64,000 nt of DNA from positions 5,449,501 through 5,513,500 of the forward strand of contig CM062201.1 of assembly GCA_031216445.1 (NCBI GenBank), given 5' to 3'. Positions 35,579-47,960 of the stretch are shown piece by piece (the first letter of the stretch is position 1; the number at the start of each line of letters is the position of its first letter). The notes beneath the pieces were generated by a model that worked only from the letters and a program-made list of their open reading frames with translations, was not told the DNA's origin and did not search any database. The position numbers and the translations under genes are program-made. This DNA comes from Lateolabrax maculatus. Taxonomy: Eukaryota; Chordata; Actinopteri; Acropomatiformes; Lateolabracidae.

Positions 35579-36307
35579 TGTATATACTTATATATATACT
35601 GTATATACACATGTGTGTATGTGCACATATGCCTGTGCATGCATGTATGTATGTATATTTATATATTGTATTGTGAGAAGGGTAAGTGCCCCCTTTTCAG
35701 TCATTACTACACTTTTTGACTTTGTAAGCGCTTAGAAACTACTTCTTTAATTATTAACTATTTTAACTTGAAGAGTAAAATAAAGATCAATCAAACAGTC
35801 AATCAATAGTAGTTATTTGGCCCATTAAACTACTGTTTACAACTCTTAGAGGCCTGTTATTTAGTCATAAATAAGTGTGTTTTTTAATGTAAAAAAACAT
35901 CTAGCAGTTACCAGCATGTATGAGTTATATGAGTTTAAATATACTTTTTCTAATCTATCTCATTGGATGGATAAAAGGAAAAAGAAATCTGTAATTCAAG
36001 AAACACAAATATGTAAATACCTCTTGCTTACCCTAGAACAATAAATAGAAATCCTGAATAAACCCTGAATCAGCATTTATATCACCACTTCTCTCTGAGA
36101 CGGTCTCAGAGCACAGTGACCGCAGGTGGGACAACAGATGTATGAGGAATGGAAAAAGATGTGGGCAAAACCAACAAATGAGGAAAATATCTATTGTTTT
36201 CTGTTTACATTTTTGCTGGAGGCTTTCACTATTTGACACCTGCTTCACACTGCAGCGAAATGGAAACTAAACAGGATTTCTCCTCCTTGAATAATTAGCT
36301 ACCACTC

Positions 36308-36311
36308 CACA

Positions 36312-36343
<32 letters not shown>
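36308..36343. repeat. (CA)n microsatellite
   Basis: This is an almost perfect CA run with one CATA interruption near its left end. Confidence 0.95.
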
Positions 36344-36344
<1 letters not shown>

Positions 36345-36601
36345 GCCACTGTTCACTTTATTTATAGATCATCCAGAGACAAGAGAGTGGTAAATGGTTA
36401 GATAACTAGACTCTCTTCTCCTGCCCTCTCACTCTCTTCCATTATTATTTTTTCTGTCTCAGATTTTCTTCATCTGGTTGCCGTTCTCCATCCATCCTCC
36501 CTCTGTTTCTGGCTCACTCCCCATTTCCCTCGCTCCTGTTTTTCTTCAGCCCATGAACAATTTCAATTTCTGCCTGATCAGCTGCAAAATTGAGTGGATC
36601 T

Positions 36602-36624
36602 GCACGCACATGCGCACACGCATG

Positions 36625-36675
<51 letters not shown>
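36602..36675. repeat. (CA)n microsatellite, compound
   Basis: CACG/CATG-rich sequence grades into a long CA run with one AA interruption. The His/Thr-repeat translations here are artefacts. Confidence 0.95.
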
Positions 36676-36677
<2 letters not shown>

Positions 36678-38460
36678 CTGGAAATAACAGCTATTTGTCA
36701 TTATTGGTGTGTGAAAAGGCCAAGGGAGAACTGATACAGTCACGCTCACCGTCCATTACCTCTGTAAATTTTGGACACATGATGTTTCAACTTGTATTGT
36801 TTCACAGGAGATGGAGCTGCCTCTGTCTCCTTAGTGTTGGACCCCTTCCATCACCTTTAGTCTTACACTAAATGTTAACATTGCCTTCGTTTGTACCACT
36901 TATTGTTCATAGTTACACGGCCCGCCTCCCTTTTGTCTGATTCTCACGGACCGTTGTAGCTTTCCAGAAATACAACATTTCAAAAGAATAAGCTATTTTT
37001 GGGGAGGTTTTGAAATGTAATTCGGGTGACAAGGTCACAGTGGGAGGCTTTAAAGAGAGTGTCATGATGCTTTCAGGAGAGCTGATTAATGGAAAATTAC
37101 AGAGTAGCCCCTTCCAGATTTAGAAGCTCAGATATCTCATTACAAGATGACAGCTTGTTTCTTCTGTTAAGCTAATTGACCATGGGTGTGCCAGCCGACT
37201 GTCTGATTACCTGCTCCAGTGAATGTATGCAGTGTGTGATGTAGCCATCCCTTTTTGCTATTAGGAGGTGAGCAATAAGGACACTCGTGGCTCCAGTGTT
37301 CGAATCCTAATATGTCCCATATTAGGATGGGGTGGTGTTTCTTGTTTACCTGATGATCCAGTCTGTTACATAGAAATCGTCCTTGGGAACTGTTTGGGAA
37401 AGGGTAGGGAATGTTACTACGTTCTTCGCTCTTCTTTCAATGAAGAAATGCTCTCCAGTTCAGATGTAACTTATACATGAACTGTCTTGCCATTATTGGT
37501 TTCAGACCAGAAAGCTGGAGTCAAAACAGGACAAAGGACTGCCCATGAGCTCATATTTATTGTAATTATTTTCCATTCCCAAAGATTTTCCTATAATGGC
37601 AGTATTTTCCCATTTCTGTGACATATTGGTATGGCTGCTCTGTCTCCATGACACACTTTGGTGATATTTTCTTCCACCAAAGGTTGTTCACTTCCGCCAA
37701 AGGTCATCTGGTTTTCAGAGCTGCACACCAACTTTTCTTGAAACAGGCTGCATGGGGTTCATCGACATGCAGTAAAAGTTGCATTACTGTATGTACTGTA
37801 TGATCCACTACCCTGATTGGCTGGCAGTACAGCTGGCCTAAAGACAGTGTACAGTATACACACCTCATATAGACCCTGAAATAGATACTTAGGCAAGAAA
37901 ACTCTTAACTGAAGGCACACTCAACAGCTTCTTCTGTAGCTTTCAAATGCACCTAATGTGAATCATCAGCAGATAGTTTCCTTTATACCTCATTGTATAT
38001 CTAAAGTAAATTGTTTGATTTACTGTCCACTCTCCTCTCTTGTCATGTCTGATCATTATGTTCCCAGTGAGTAACTGTAGATTGACAATAAAAATAATTA
38101 AAAAATATATGAAAAATAAAAATCACCTTTTCTGAAACTGAAAATGTGAAGCAATTTTCTTTTAAACCAAACTTTAAAAGAAAGGGTACAAACTGGAGGG
38201 TGGAAAGTGATTTATTTTATCGTTCCTATTTTATTATTATCACGACTAAAAACAAAAATATGCAACACTCACTTTCTATGAAAACAGGTCCTGTTCTGCC
38301 TTCAGAGCGTCGGATCAGAGGCGTGGGTCTGAAATGCTCATTTTTGGTGGCATATAAATTCATTTATTAACTGAATTCTCATTCATAAGCCTAATTGATG
38401 ATCTATTAAGTATTAACCAGAGTCAGAATCGTAAAGTCCTTTATTAATGGGGTTAGGGGT

Positions 38461-38483
38461 TACATTACATTACATTACATTAC
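38461..38483. repeat. (TTACA)n pentanucleotide repeat
   Basis: Four to five units of TTACA/ATTAC follow 'ggggttaggggt'. It is a short simple tandem repeat in the intergenic region. Confidence 0.9.
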
Positions 38484-38825
38484 TTAACTATTTTACTGTA
38501 CTCTCTATAATAAAGTGTTACTGCATCTGCTTGTACAGTAACAATAAGAACTGACATAACCAGTGCCACATTAACAAATAAACCTCTTGTTGCACAGCAT
38601 TTAAAGTTTAACTGACAAATTAAATAACTTACATATATATAACTTCGATCATTTACTGGTGCCACACAACAGAAGGTTAGACATTAAGGAAGGTCTGAGA
38701 CTGACATACAAGCTTTTTCTGGGTTAGGAATGACTCATTTAGTCAATTTGAGCCTAGAGAAATATTCGATGAACAATGGCGTTTATAGCCTGAGTAACAG
38801 GTGACTACATGTAACTGAATAAATC

Positions 38826-38866
38826 ACACACACACACACACACACACACAGAGGGAGGAGGAGAGA

Positions 38867-38908
<42 letters not shown>

Positions 38909-39055
38909 ACCTTGTTGTTGCCGGTGCCTCCGGTTGGCTGCGCTCACCTCTTCCTCCTCCTCCTCCTCCTCCTCCTCCTCGACAGACACACGGAGCGCGC
39001 ACCCTGAACGCACGAAGGATGAATGAACTTTAAATCTGCCCCACAACTTTCACTG

Positions 39056-39103
<48 letters not shown>

Positions 39104-39190
39104 TTTCTGTCAGTCCCCCTTTCCCGTCTCTCTCTCTCTCTGTCCCTCTCTCTCCTCCGCCCCCCCCCCCCCCCCCCCCCCCCCCCCACC
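38826..39190 (+). promoter_or_regulatory. cpne9: Simple-sequence cluster at the presumed cpne9 promoter and 5' UTR
   Basis: Within about 360 bases there are in order (CA)n 38826-38850, (GA)n 38863-38908, (TCC)n 38950-38981, (CT)n 39056-39098, a second CT run near 39128-39141 and a C run of about 27 bases at 39161-39187. All lie just upstream of the cpne9 start codon at 39312. The GA, TCC, CT and C tracts are homopurine-homopyrimidine and can adopt triplex structures. I see no clear TATA box. CT-rich initiator regions are common in TATA-less vertebrate promoters, so transcription may start within or just after the cluster. The promoter role is inferred from position only. Confidence 0.5.
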
Positions 39191-39226
39191 TGCCCCAACA
39201 AGCGAAAAAGAAGAAGGCTCTCGACA

Positions 39227-39262
39227 ATGGATTTACTGCGATCGCGATCCTATTGTGACTGA
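39227..39262 (+). other. Upstream ORF (11 codons) in the presumed cpne9 leader
   Basis: ATG at 39227 has A at -3 and G at +4, a strong initiation context. It reads M-D-L-L-R-S-R-S-Y-C-D and stops at TGA, ending 49 bases before the cpne9 ATG. If the transcript starts upstream of it, this short ORF could dampen translation of the main frame. Whether it is transcribed is not known. Confidence 0.5.
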
Positions 39263-39311
39263 TCGGAGCTTTCCTTCCTCTTGCGGATGCTCATTAGAGT
39301 CGTGGGTCGAG

Positions 39312-39391
39312 ATGATGGCATCAATAGGGGAATTCGATCCTCTCAACACCAGAGTCCCTGCAACTAAAATAGAAGTTACAGTGTCGTGCCG
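39312..39391 (+). CDS. cpne9: Copine-9-like protein, coding exon 1 (N-terminus, start of C2A)
   Basis: Copines are calcium-dependent phospholipid-binding proteins with two C2 domains followed by a von Willebrand factor A-like domain. This exon encodes M-M-A-S-I-G-E-F-D, then VPATKIEVTVSCR, the opening strand of C2A in the copine 5/8/9 group. It ends at a GTAAGG donor after two bases of Arg27. Two ATGs are adjacent. The second (39315) has A at -3 and G at +4 and gives MASIGEFD, which resembles the MASLSEFD of CPNE5, so it may be the main start. Assignment to CPNE9 rests on the C2A sequence farther along and on linkage to lhfpl4. CPNE5 or CPNE8 are the alternatives. Confidence 0.88.
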
Positions 39392-39626
39392 GTAAGGTCA
39401 AACTCTCATACATACATACATGCATGCGGACGTGTTTCAGTTTGAGCCCACATGAAAAGTCAGTCATTTCACCTGCAGGCTGCCTCATATGAAATTCAGA
39501 TTTACAAGCAAGCAGCATCAAAGTGATAGAAGTTAATTCAATGTGGTGTGAATGTGAGTGTTGTGTAGAGTTATTTTTTTCTTCTGATGTAAAATGAAAA
39601 GACAAAAATGCATCCTAAAATAAAGG

Positions 39627-39627
<1 letters not shown>

Positions 39628-39680
<53 letters not shown>

Positions 39681-39681
39681 G
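39628..39681. repeat. (CTAT)n tetranucleotide microsatellite
   Basis: Thirteen or so perfect CTAT units end at 'ctgtcctac'. The tract is long and pure, so it is likely to be length-polymorphic. Confidence 0.97.
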
Positions 39682-40070
39682 TCCTACTTTCTGATGCCCT
39701 TTGCGCTCAGGTGCTGTTTTTCAATGTGCATCAAAGAGATAAAGAAATCCTCATTCCTGCATGAAGTCCAGCCAGTGACCCAGTAGATTACCATCGATAT
39801 TTGCAGACAGACATGGCTGATAATTAATGTTGTAGATGTGTTCTTCGTGTGGCTGTAAAACATCAAGTCATAGATGGATATATTAACTGGTTTGCACAAA
39901 ATGTAGAAATACTGCCCGTAAATGCAGCAGTAATAATCAGAAATACATGATCAGTATTGATTTTATCATCAAAAAACAGCACCTGAATTCACTGTTTGCT
40001 GGCAGGCTGCCGTAACTGAAGGGTTGGCTGACTGACGGACTGACTGGCTGGCTGAGCAGTGAGACTCAGT

Positions 40071-40097
40071 CTGCCTGCCTGCCTGCCTGCCTGCCTG
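40071..40097. repeat. (CTGC)n tetranucleotide microsatellite
   Basis: About six CTGC units follow a degenerate GGCTGACT-rich stretch at 40022-40056. The two tracts have partly complementary composition and might fold back. Confidence 0.9.
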
Positions 40098-40351
40098 GTG
40101 GTGTGCTGTCTGTCTTTCCAATCCACTCCTGAATAATAAATGGCTGTTGCTCCTGTATAGTCCCCTCCTGATATCAGCCAGACCTGAAGTGGCCAGACAC
40201 CTGAGTTAGACAGCCCAACCCAAAAATGGAAAAGAACTAAAATGAATTTAAAATACATTTCAGACAGTGTACTCTAAATTTATGGCAGTCTTCATTCCCT
40301 TTTTGCCTTAAATTAGCAGTATGACCTTTGGTTGCATAATGACAAATACCA

Positions 40352-40570
40352 CAGCCGGCTGGTTACCTTGGCTTAATATAAAGGGTGTAAGCAGGGGGAA
40401 ACATTTAGTCTGGCTTGTTCTTAGGTAACAAAATCCACCTACATTTACAGCTCACTAATTAACATGTTATATGTTCATAATCTGTACAATTTGTTTGCTT
40501 AATCAGTACAATAAATTAATTGTATAAACAACAAGTTGTGGTTTTAAGGGGGATTATGTACAAGACTAAA
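40352..40570 (+). repeat. Teleost dispersed repeat family E, copy 1
   Basis: It carries 'agccggctggttacc', 'gcagggggaaaca', 'ggtaacaaaatccacctac', 'gctcactaattaacatgtta' and 'acaacaagttgtggttttaa'. I recognise this order as a high-copy percomorph non-autonomous repeat. Another plus-strand copy is at 58337-58610, and an opposite-strand copy follows at 40625-40775. Confidence 0.8.
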
Positions 40571-40624
40571 TAGTCAAATAGGGGACTAAATAGACTAAAT
40601 GGTTCCGTACATCCACCCCTCATA

Positions 40625-40775
40625 ATGAGCTTTAGGGTTGCTGGTAGGCGGATTATTACAGAGCCAGGCCAGCTCTTTCCTCCTATTTCAGTCTTTATGC
40701 TAAGCTAACATAGCTTTATATTTATTTTACATGACAGTTGTATCGATCTCCTCATCTAAATCTCAGCAAGAAAAT
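40625..40775 (-). repeat. Teleost dispersed repeat family E, copy 2, inverted
   Basis: Read on the minus strand it gives 'agcttagcataaagactgaa', 'ggaaagagctggcctggct' and 'ccgcctaccagcaaccct'. This corresponds to the middle of the family E element. It lies about 50 bases from the plus-strand copy, so the pair forms an imperfect inverted repeat. Confidence 0.75.
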
Positions 40776-41021
40776 TAACCGTTTACTGTATTTTTTACGT
40801 TTCTGAATCTCAGAAACACCTACAGCCTCCAAATGTATACTATATGACAATATATGCCCAAATCCAACTCAGCTGACCACATGGCAGAGCTGTGGCAACC
40901 ACTTTCACATTTTGATCATGTGGCCTCTTCACATAGACATCATCATAAGTTGTCTCATAAATCTGTGCTACTGTAACCACATTTGGACCCGTTTTTACCT
41001 GCACCTTTGCTGTTTCCACAG

Positions 41022-41062
41022 GAATCTACTGGATGTGGATACATTCTCCAAATCAGATCCTG
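41022..41062 (+). CDS. cpne9: Copine-9-like protein, coding exon 2 (C2A calcium loop 1)
   Basis: The 41-base exon lies between TTTCCACAG and GTATGT. It completes Arg27 and encodes NLLDVDTFSKSDP with one base of the next codon. This is C2A calcium-binding loop 1, with D33 and D39 in the ligand positions expected from other C2 domains. Very small exons of this kind are usual in copine genes. Frame and phase join both neighbours exactly. Confidence 0.93.
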
Positions 41063-44000
41063 GTATGTATTTATAGAACTTTGTCTTTTTCTTGTCCATC
41101 ATTTTTACTTTAGATAATAAACAATTTTTTTGCCAATTTGGATATTGAGCTGAATATCAACTCTATGTTTATGTATTTACAATTTGCGTTTGAGATGCAT
41201 TTGTTGCACTTCTATTTATTTGTACACCAGTAGTCTTCCTTACAGCAAGACAGCAGTAAGAAACATTGAATTCTACCTTGCTTTGGCTCTTGCAACGTTA
41301 AATAACCAGAAGGTCAGAGCTATCAATGGGTGACAACACTGCTGATAAAATACAAGAGTGAGACTAAAGAACAAGAAGGGACTGAAAAGTCAGTGTTGAA
41401 GAAAGGTCATGACGCGGGGTTGGCTGAGCTTCGGTATGTTGGGCGTTAGAAAAATGATTAAGGGATGGAGGATGTCAGAGCTGGAAGACAATGTGAGGGT
41501 TAAAAAAAAGTCTGCCTCTGAAATGCTGTATACCCATTCTAGTGTTGCAATGAATTCCACAACAACCTGTGGCCATTCACCCCTCATATACCGTCTCACT
41601 GAAGACACAAGGCTGGTTGTGCATTGGATATTATGCAGGACTCTCAAGCTGCAGATGTTAACCAGGTATCAGGTCTCTGAGCTGAACTTTAACTACGACC
41701 TCAACAAACTTTATTAAGTCAGCAATAATAAAGGGATAATATCTCATCCATTACAATCATGGAACATGCAAATTGGGAGGGCTTCATCCTGCTCATATCC
41801 CAACAAAGCTCTTTATGTGATCAACTTATATACACTGAAATAATCTCGTTTTTCTGATTTAAACGTGACAAAATGGGCTTCCTGGGCCTCACAATTCCTG
41901 CTTGTGTTGCAGGGCACATGTAGCTTAACAGGAAGGAGTACATTTCACAAAGCGCATTAAACTGCACAAATCCCAGACATAATGGGTGGAAAATGTTGAT
42001 TATCTCAAGGAAACCTCACAGTTATCTCAGAGTGCAGCGTTAGCCATTAGCTCTGGCCCGGATTTTATATGGTGCAAAGTACTCGAAGGTGGTGGATAGT
42101 TCTGCGCTGAACAAACGTGTTAAAGTAAGGCAGGTCACACTGGTACTGTGTGTTTACGGCAGTTAAATGGATTGTGCGAAAGTTTGCCAGGACTTGGTGA
42201 CAGCTGAGGGAGTTTCAGACTGATGGCTTTGGATGGGAAATGCATTATTATCATTTTTCAGAGGAAACACAAAACAAAAAAAACAGGTCTACTGCATCTC
42301 TTAATGATCCTGTGTGGGTGATAAATAATACTGATTAAGTCCTGTCTTAACACAGTTTGTTGTGAAGCTTTGCCTGTATCCACTGCAGTCATCTTATATG
42401 AGGTTTTGCACTAATGAAACACTGGAAGTATTGTCCAAAATGAGGTTATGTGCATTATGTGATACTCACAGCTCATTTCTCACTACCTGTAGAGCTAACT
42501 TTGTGTATAGTCTTGGTTAGTGCCACTACATAGATGTCATTTCTCAATTCTCATTTCCATGTTAGCCAGGACAGGAACGGGGTAAAAGGTTTTGAAAATG
42601 CTACGACATACAAATTCACCTTGAAACAGTGTTTTTACTTGTTTCCATCAAGGTGCTTGATTTCTAAATACTGAAAATCTCCATAATTAATTGTCAGGAC
42701 ATGGCTATGCGTTTTTCTACCCCTTAGCTGCTGTACTCGCATGCTGAATTAATAAATCCATCTATGAATTAATATAATAACTGGAGAACCATCAATTTAT
42801 TTATTTGTATATTTTTTTTAATTTTGTTTTTCTTGATCCTGTGTGAATCGCCAACTGATGCCTCACGTCCATTCATCTCTCTGCAGGAAAGTAGTCTGGT
42901 TGCCACTCCACCAATAACTCGCAAGAAACATCACGGAGTAGCTCTTAAATATATTTACTTTGTAATCAAAGCACAAAGTCTTGCCCAGTGAAGAAAATAA
43001 GGGAACATAACATGCAGGCAGAGCACAGGACGGCAGTTAAAAGACATAAAGAGCTTGACAACATTAAATAAATACAAAAAGAGCAAGGTTCAGGCTGCAA
43101 AAGTGGGACAGCCACTGTGTTAGCCCACTGTTTCAGTCATTTCATGCAACTGGAAAACATAATTAATCAATTTTAACTGCCTGTTTCAATTGGATCAATT
43201 GACAAACCTCTCAAGAATTCTCATTAGGAAGAAAACTACCTTTAGCTCCAGCTATGTTTAAATGCACAATCAAACAATAATCATTTTTAGCCTTGCAGGT
43301 GTTTAGAGGTGCTGTCTCTGAACACAGTAATCAGAGCAAAAAGTGCGGCAGACAAGGCATTAGAAAAATGCCAAGAAAGTGTTTTAGTTGTAAACTGTAT
43401 CACAACAAGTCTGAGTGCCTCTTCTCTGCACCTAGCAATCCAAACTTTTAAGAGTTTTAGGTGTTTATCCCCCTTTTCCCTCCTGACACTAAGGCTGTCT
43501 ACCTCTACCAGCTACAACAGGTCCAGCAGCCTTTTGACAAGAACACAGTGTGGTACCTTTCACAGCCCATAAGACACAACTTTCTCAGAGAATGTTACCC
43601 CTAAATTTCGCCAGACAGTCGGGCTTTACATGAGTCACACAAACTCACAGCTGGACCGCACAGCTGTCTAACACGTCACCCGGGCTGGTCTTGAGGCTCT
43701 GGTGATAATGTCTGTGGCTGGACACAGATGTGAGGGCAGCCTGGGGAGCTACTGGGCTCCAACCAGTACAGACAGGATGAAGCGGTGCATAAGCCTTTCC
43801 TTCAGTCCAGGCAACAGAAGCAGATGTGGGGAACAGCGCTCAGAGCTGCCTGTTGCTATATGCACCACAGCCGGACGATGTAACAAGGAGAGACACTATT
43901 ACCAGTTGTAACCTAAGTAACACGGACAGCAAGAGGGAAGGTAGAGAATCAAGATTCAGAGCTGTTTTGTTCTATATATGCACCTAGATGTTGGACCACA

Positions 44001-47000
44001 TAAGGAAATTCATATGTTTTCTGCCCTCTGTGGTTGAAATCCATTGAAAAAAAACAATTAATTATACAAATAGACGTGAAACATTTGCATAAAACTGCAG
44101 CTCAAGTATGCAACAGTAATACAATATTTGTGGCGTACATTTGGAGTTGGATGTGTAATACTAAGAGTAAAGGGAATAGAGCACATGAGCGAGGATAAAA
44201 GTCGACAAGCCGTCTTGTTTCACTTCAGCTGAAATGGAAATCTTGAGTTTCATATTTATAATTAGCTTAAGTAATGAATACATTCATTGCATTCATATGC
44301 ACATTAATAGAGGCAATAGTTAATTACTATTACCATTATTAACCCAGTGGTTGCTGAAACATCTTTACTTGGTGATCTGAGTGACCAAGGACCAGCTTGC
44401 TGTGCAATGTCCCTTTCTTAGTAGCCATGGCTCTAAGAAACGCACTTCTAAACCGATTACGATTATGTTACAGGAAGCTGAAATAACTGACAGGCTTAAC
44501 AACCTGTTATCTGCTAACATGTTCACTGACATCCTGGAAATTGCAGTAGCTGCACCGCAGCAGACCATTCATCCCCCCACGTCTTTATTTGAACTCACAT
44601 TTCTGATCATAATCCTAAACTAACAGAGTCAGAATCCAGCAAGTCCCTTTCTGTCCATGGCCATATGACAGAATGTACAGAGCTGTTATTGTGTCCGCTC
44701 TGAGTGTTATATCTGGACATGTATCTGAATGCATTTGTCTACAGGTGTTTTTTTTTTTTTTAATTATAAGTTGGACCACAAACCCCTTAAACCTTCAGTT
44801 AACTGATATGTTTATGGCCGCAGCTGCTCCCTGCTGTCAGCGTCCAGCCTTTTACGTCCGTCGCGTCTCGGCTGTTGGAGGTTTGGAAGAAAAGCCACAT
44901 GGGCGCGTATGCCATGGCAGCAGTGTGACTGTGGTTTATGACAGGAAGGAAGTAATTAACAGTGTGGGAGCCATACAGGGGAGAGGAGATTGACCTACTC
45001 AATCAGACATTCGTTTTCCACTTTTTGTGTAAACGATTGAATTAAATTATACAGACTGCTGATTGTGTAAATGCTAAATATAATAACTTCACAGCACAGG
45101 AAGAGCAAATAATACACAATATACATTCAGGTCAAAAAGTGAATCACTTTATTCTTATGTTAATATTATCCTTCAGAACTAATAGGTAGCCTTCAGTAAA
45201 TGGGTCAGCTGTAAATTACGATCCCAAGTTGGTCCAGGGGAGAGGGGAGTAACATTATACTTATTACAGTCATTTTACAGAAGGGGGCAGGTGGGACTAT
45301 ATAAAGAATAAAGAAAAACAGAAATAAAAGAGATAATAGCCGGGCATGCATCTCCACACACATCAGGCCTTGTTGTTCGCACCAAACCCAAGGCCCATTA
45401 AGTCAAATCATGATGACACATTTTCACTGTTTGTTCACTATGAGTCATTATCAGAGGTCACCTGAATGCCCCTCAGATGTGGTTTTTGAAAAATGTCCAT
45501 GTAGCAAAACATTTGCTCGATTAATGAGTTAGTTGATAGAAAATGAATCAACAGCGATGTTGACAGACGTTGAATATGTGTCGCAAATTTTGTGGCAAAC
45601 CGATCAAACAGTTGTCAATATATTTCACACTAGATGAGACGAACTGTAAAGTCACGATTGTAATTTTTGTGTGATTTTTTGCCTCTTTCACAAACTTTTT
45701 TTTTTTTAAAAAACTACCTCTTTTGCATGGACTTCATCATCACCATCACACCACACAACATCCACTACTCTTTATACGGGGTGGGGGCACTACAGCTGCT
45801 CCTCTCCATTTTCCATCACTGTAACTTGGAATGCATTGGTCTTTCTGACTGTATAGAAAAATTCAGTCATTCTTTTTGAAAAATAAAAATCTTCTTGTTT
45901 TTTTATACATTAATTAATAAAGAAAAAACTGATTTATTGATGAGAGAATTTGTTAGTTGCAGACTATATTTGAACAGTTTGTAAGATCGAGATTACTATA
46001 TCTGAAGTCACGGTCCACTTACTAGCTTTTTTTTTTTTTAGCTTTCAGCCATATCTCAGTCTTCCATCAGCTAGGTCTGCTCCCAAAGCTCTTAAAGAGA
46101 GAAAACTGAGCTCCCGGAGAAGTATATTGCAGAGTAAAGGGGGGCTAAGCCTGTGAGAGCCTCTGCGCCTATGTTGATGAGAGTGCATACTGTCATTCTG
46201 AGATTTTTAGGGATCCAAGTCAGTGATCAGTGACTGACCCGCAGTGCAGAAACCACGAGAGACAGAACAACACAGACATGAAAAGTGGAGGCACATTTGG
46301 TGCACATACAAAAACAGAAAGTAGGCACAAATTAGAGACAGAACCCGAAGGCTTCTACACTTTGATGGTGCTTCATATCGATGATACCCAGTTTTTCAGT
46401 TGGTGATATTCACTATCACCTCTGTCTAGTATTGAATCACTGTTTTGTTTCTTACACCTGATGTATTTTTTAAGAATGTAATGTGAAAAATGAAGTATTT
46501 TTTCCCCCCTCTTCAGAGGTTTTCTTCAACCCTTGTTAACAGTTTTTATCCAGAAGTGTCTCTCCCATTGAGTATTTTTGTGTGTTGTGGCTTTGTTCAA
46601 CAATGTGCCAAGATACCAAAGCATCCTCTGAAGCACTCGTCCTAATCTAATTTATCGTTGACTCAGAGTTTGTCCTTGGGGATGTTTTTATCACGTTGCC
46701 TGGTCACTGTGTAAATTAAATTTGAGTTTCTTTTTACTCAACAACAAATTACCTGATGCCTCCCTGCATCCGCCCACACATGGAGGATGTATAACTTTGG
46801 AATCAATGTGTGTTTCTGTGTGAAGTGGAAGAACTAGGAAGCTGGGTTGCAAAGAGTGATCTGTTATTGATGATATAGCTGGACATGAATAAATAGAAGC
46901 GGAGAGAGCTGTAGAGAACGCATTTACACTCCAGAGCTCTTCCTCTTTGAAAGCAAGAAAGTTTATAGTTCTTTTTACTTTTGATTTTATGCTGGGTTAC

Positions 47001-47960
47001 ATTGAAATCCTTTTTTTTTTTCACTGTTGACATTGATATTTGATATATATCTTTTTATTTTTTTAACTCCAGCCATGCAGTATTCATGGTTGCAGCACTC
47101 AAAGCCCTTCTTGGTCTTGATTACTGTTTTTCTCTTATCTTAGACTACTTCTAATTCTTGGCCACAGGTCTCAAATAGCACAATCTGTGATCTTGGCTCC
47201 AGGGTTTTGTCTCTTTTCCTTTTTTGCCTGTTGCAGGCTGATCAGTTACCATTTGGATTTTCTAACTATATAACCTGTATAAAAAACCAGTGTCCTGAAT
47301 GTCCAGCTTCCAAAATCCACAGGACAGAAGGGTGTAGTTGATAACTATGTTGACACATTCATCTAGGTCTGCTTCAGCTGTTGCTGTGGCCTCAATTAAG
47401 GTTTATGTGCAACAGGAAGTGATTATAGATGTGGGTTTTGCCTCTCAGGCAACACACAGTAGGCTGCCTTACCTGATTTATAGAGGTTGTTGGGACCATA
47501 TGCAGCCTGAAAAAGAGACTGCAGTTATTGCTACTCGGGGAGGAAAAAGGTACTTTCACAAGTTTTTTTTCATAGTTTGGGGAAAACAATATTTTACAGT
47601 ATGATTTCATTTTCAGTTAACATTCTCCTAAAAACAGTGCAGAATTGAACATGAATCAAAGATAAGGCAGGGCTGATCTCTTTGTAGACAAGATGGACAT
47701 TATCAGGTCTCTATTAAGGAAACTGAAAGTGATTTTAGGTAGTGTTAGTGCATTCATTTCCTTTTGTCTTTTATTTTTTATTTTATACATAACAATTTAA
47801 TTTGTCATTTGCTATTATCAAAAGCACAATAAGCACTTTCATCATTATGTTACTGTTAGATTGATGTGAAATTGTATAAAAGCAGGAAATTACATTCACT
47901 TTCTTGTTTTTGGTTGATGGACCTCTGATTTCCTTGTGAGAAGTCAGACCACCCCCCTCA

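Larger units (their letters stand above)
28670..38825. other. Divergent intergenic region between lhfpl4 and cpne9
   Basis: About 10.8 kb separates the two start codons, which point away from each other. No exon of a third gene is supported. The left 1.1 kb (29.0-29.8 kb) is GC-rich with many CpG and simple repeats and is the likeliest place for the lhfpl4 transcription start. The remainder is AT-rich, with microsatellites and two family A repeats. A 154-codon ORF at 34289-34753 was not accepted. Confidence 0.8.
39392..41021 (+). other. cpne9: cpne9 intron 1
   Basis: This 1.6 kb intron is bounded by GTAAGG and TTTCCACAG. It holds a (CTAT)n microsatellite, a (CTGC)n run and two oppositely oriented family E repeats. 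No other gene is supported. Confidence 0.85.

Noticed and set aside
37285..37310. A GTTCGAATCC word resembling a tRNA B box
   Set aside because: No cloverleaf, A box or acceptor stem could be found around it. A single 10-base match is expected by chance.
38783..39262. Several Glu-, Ser/Leu- and Gly-repeat ORFs around the cpne9 5' region
   Set aside because: They are translations of (TCC)n, (CT)n and poly(C) tracts on both strands.
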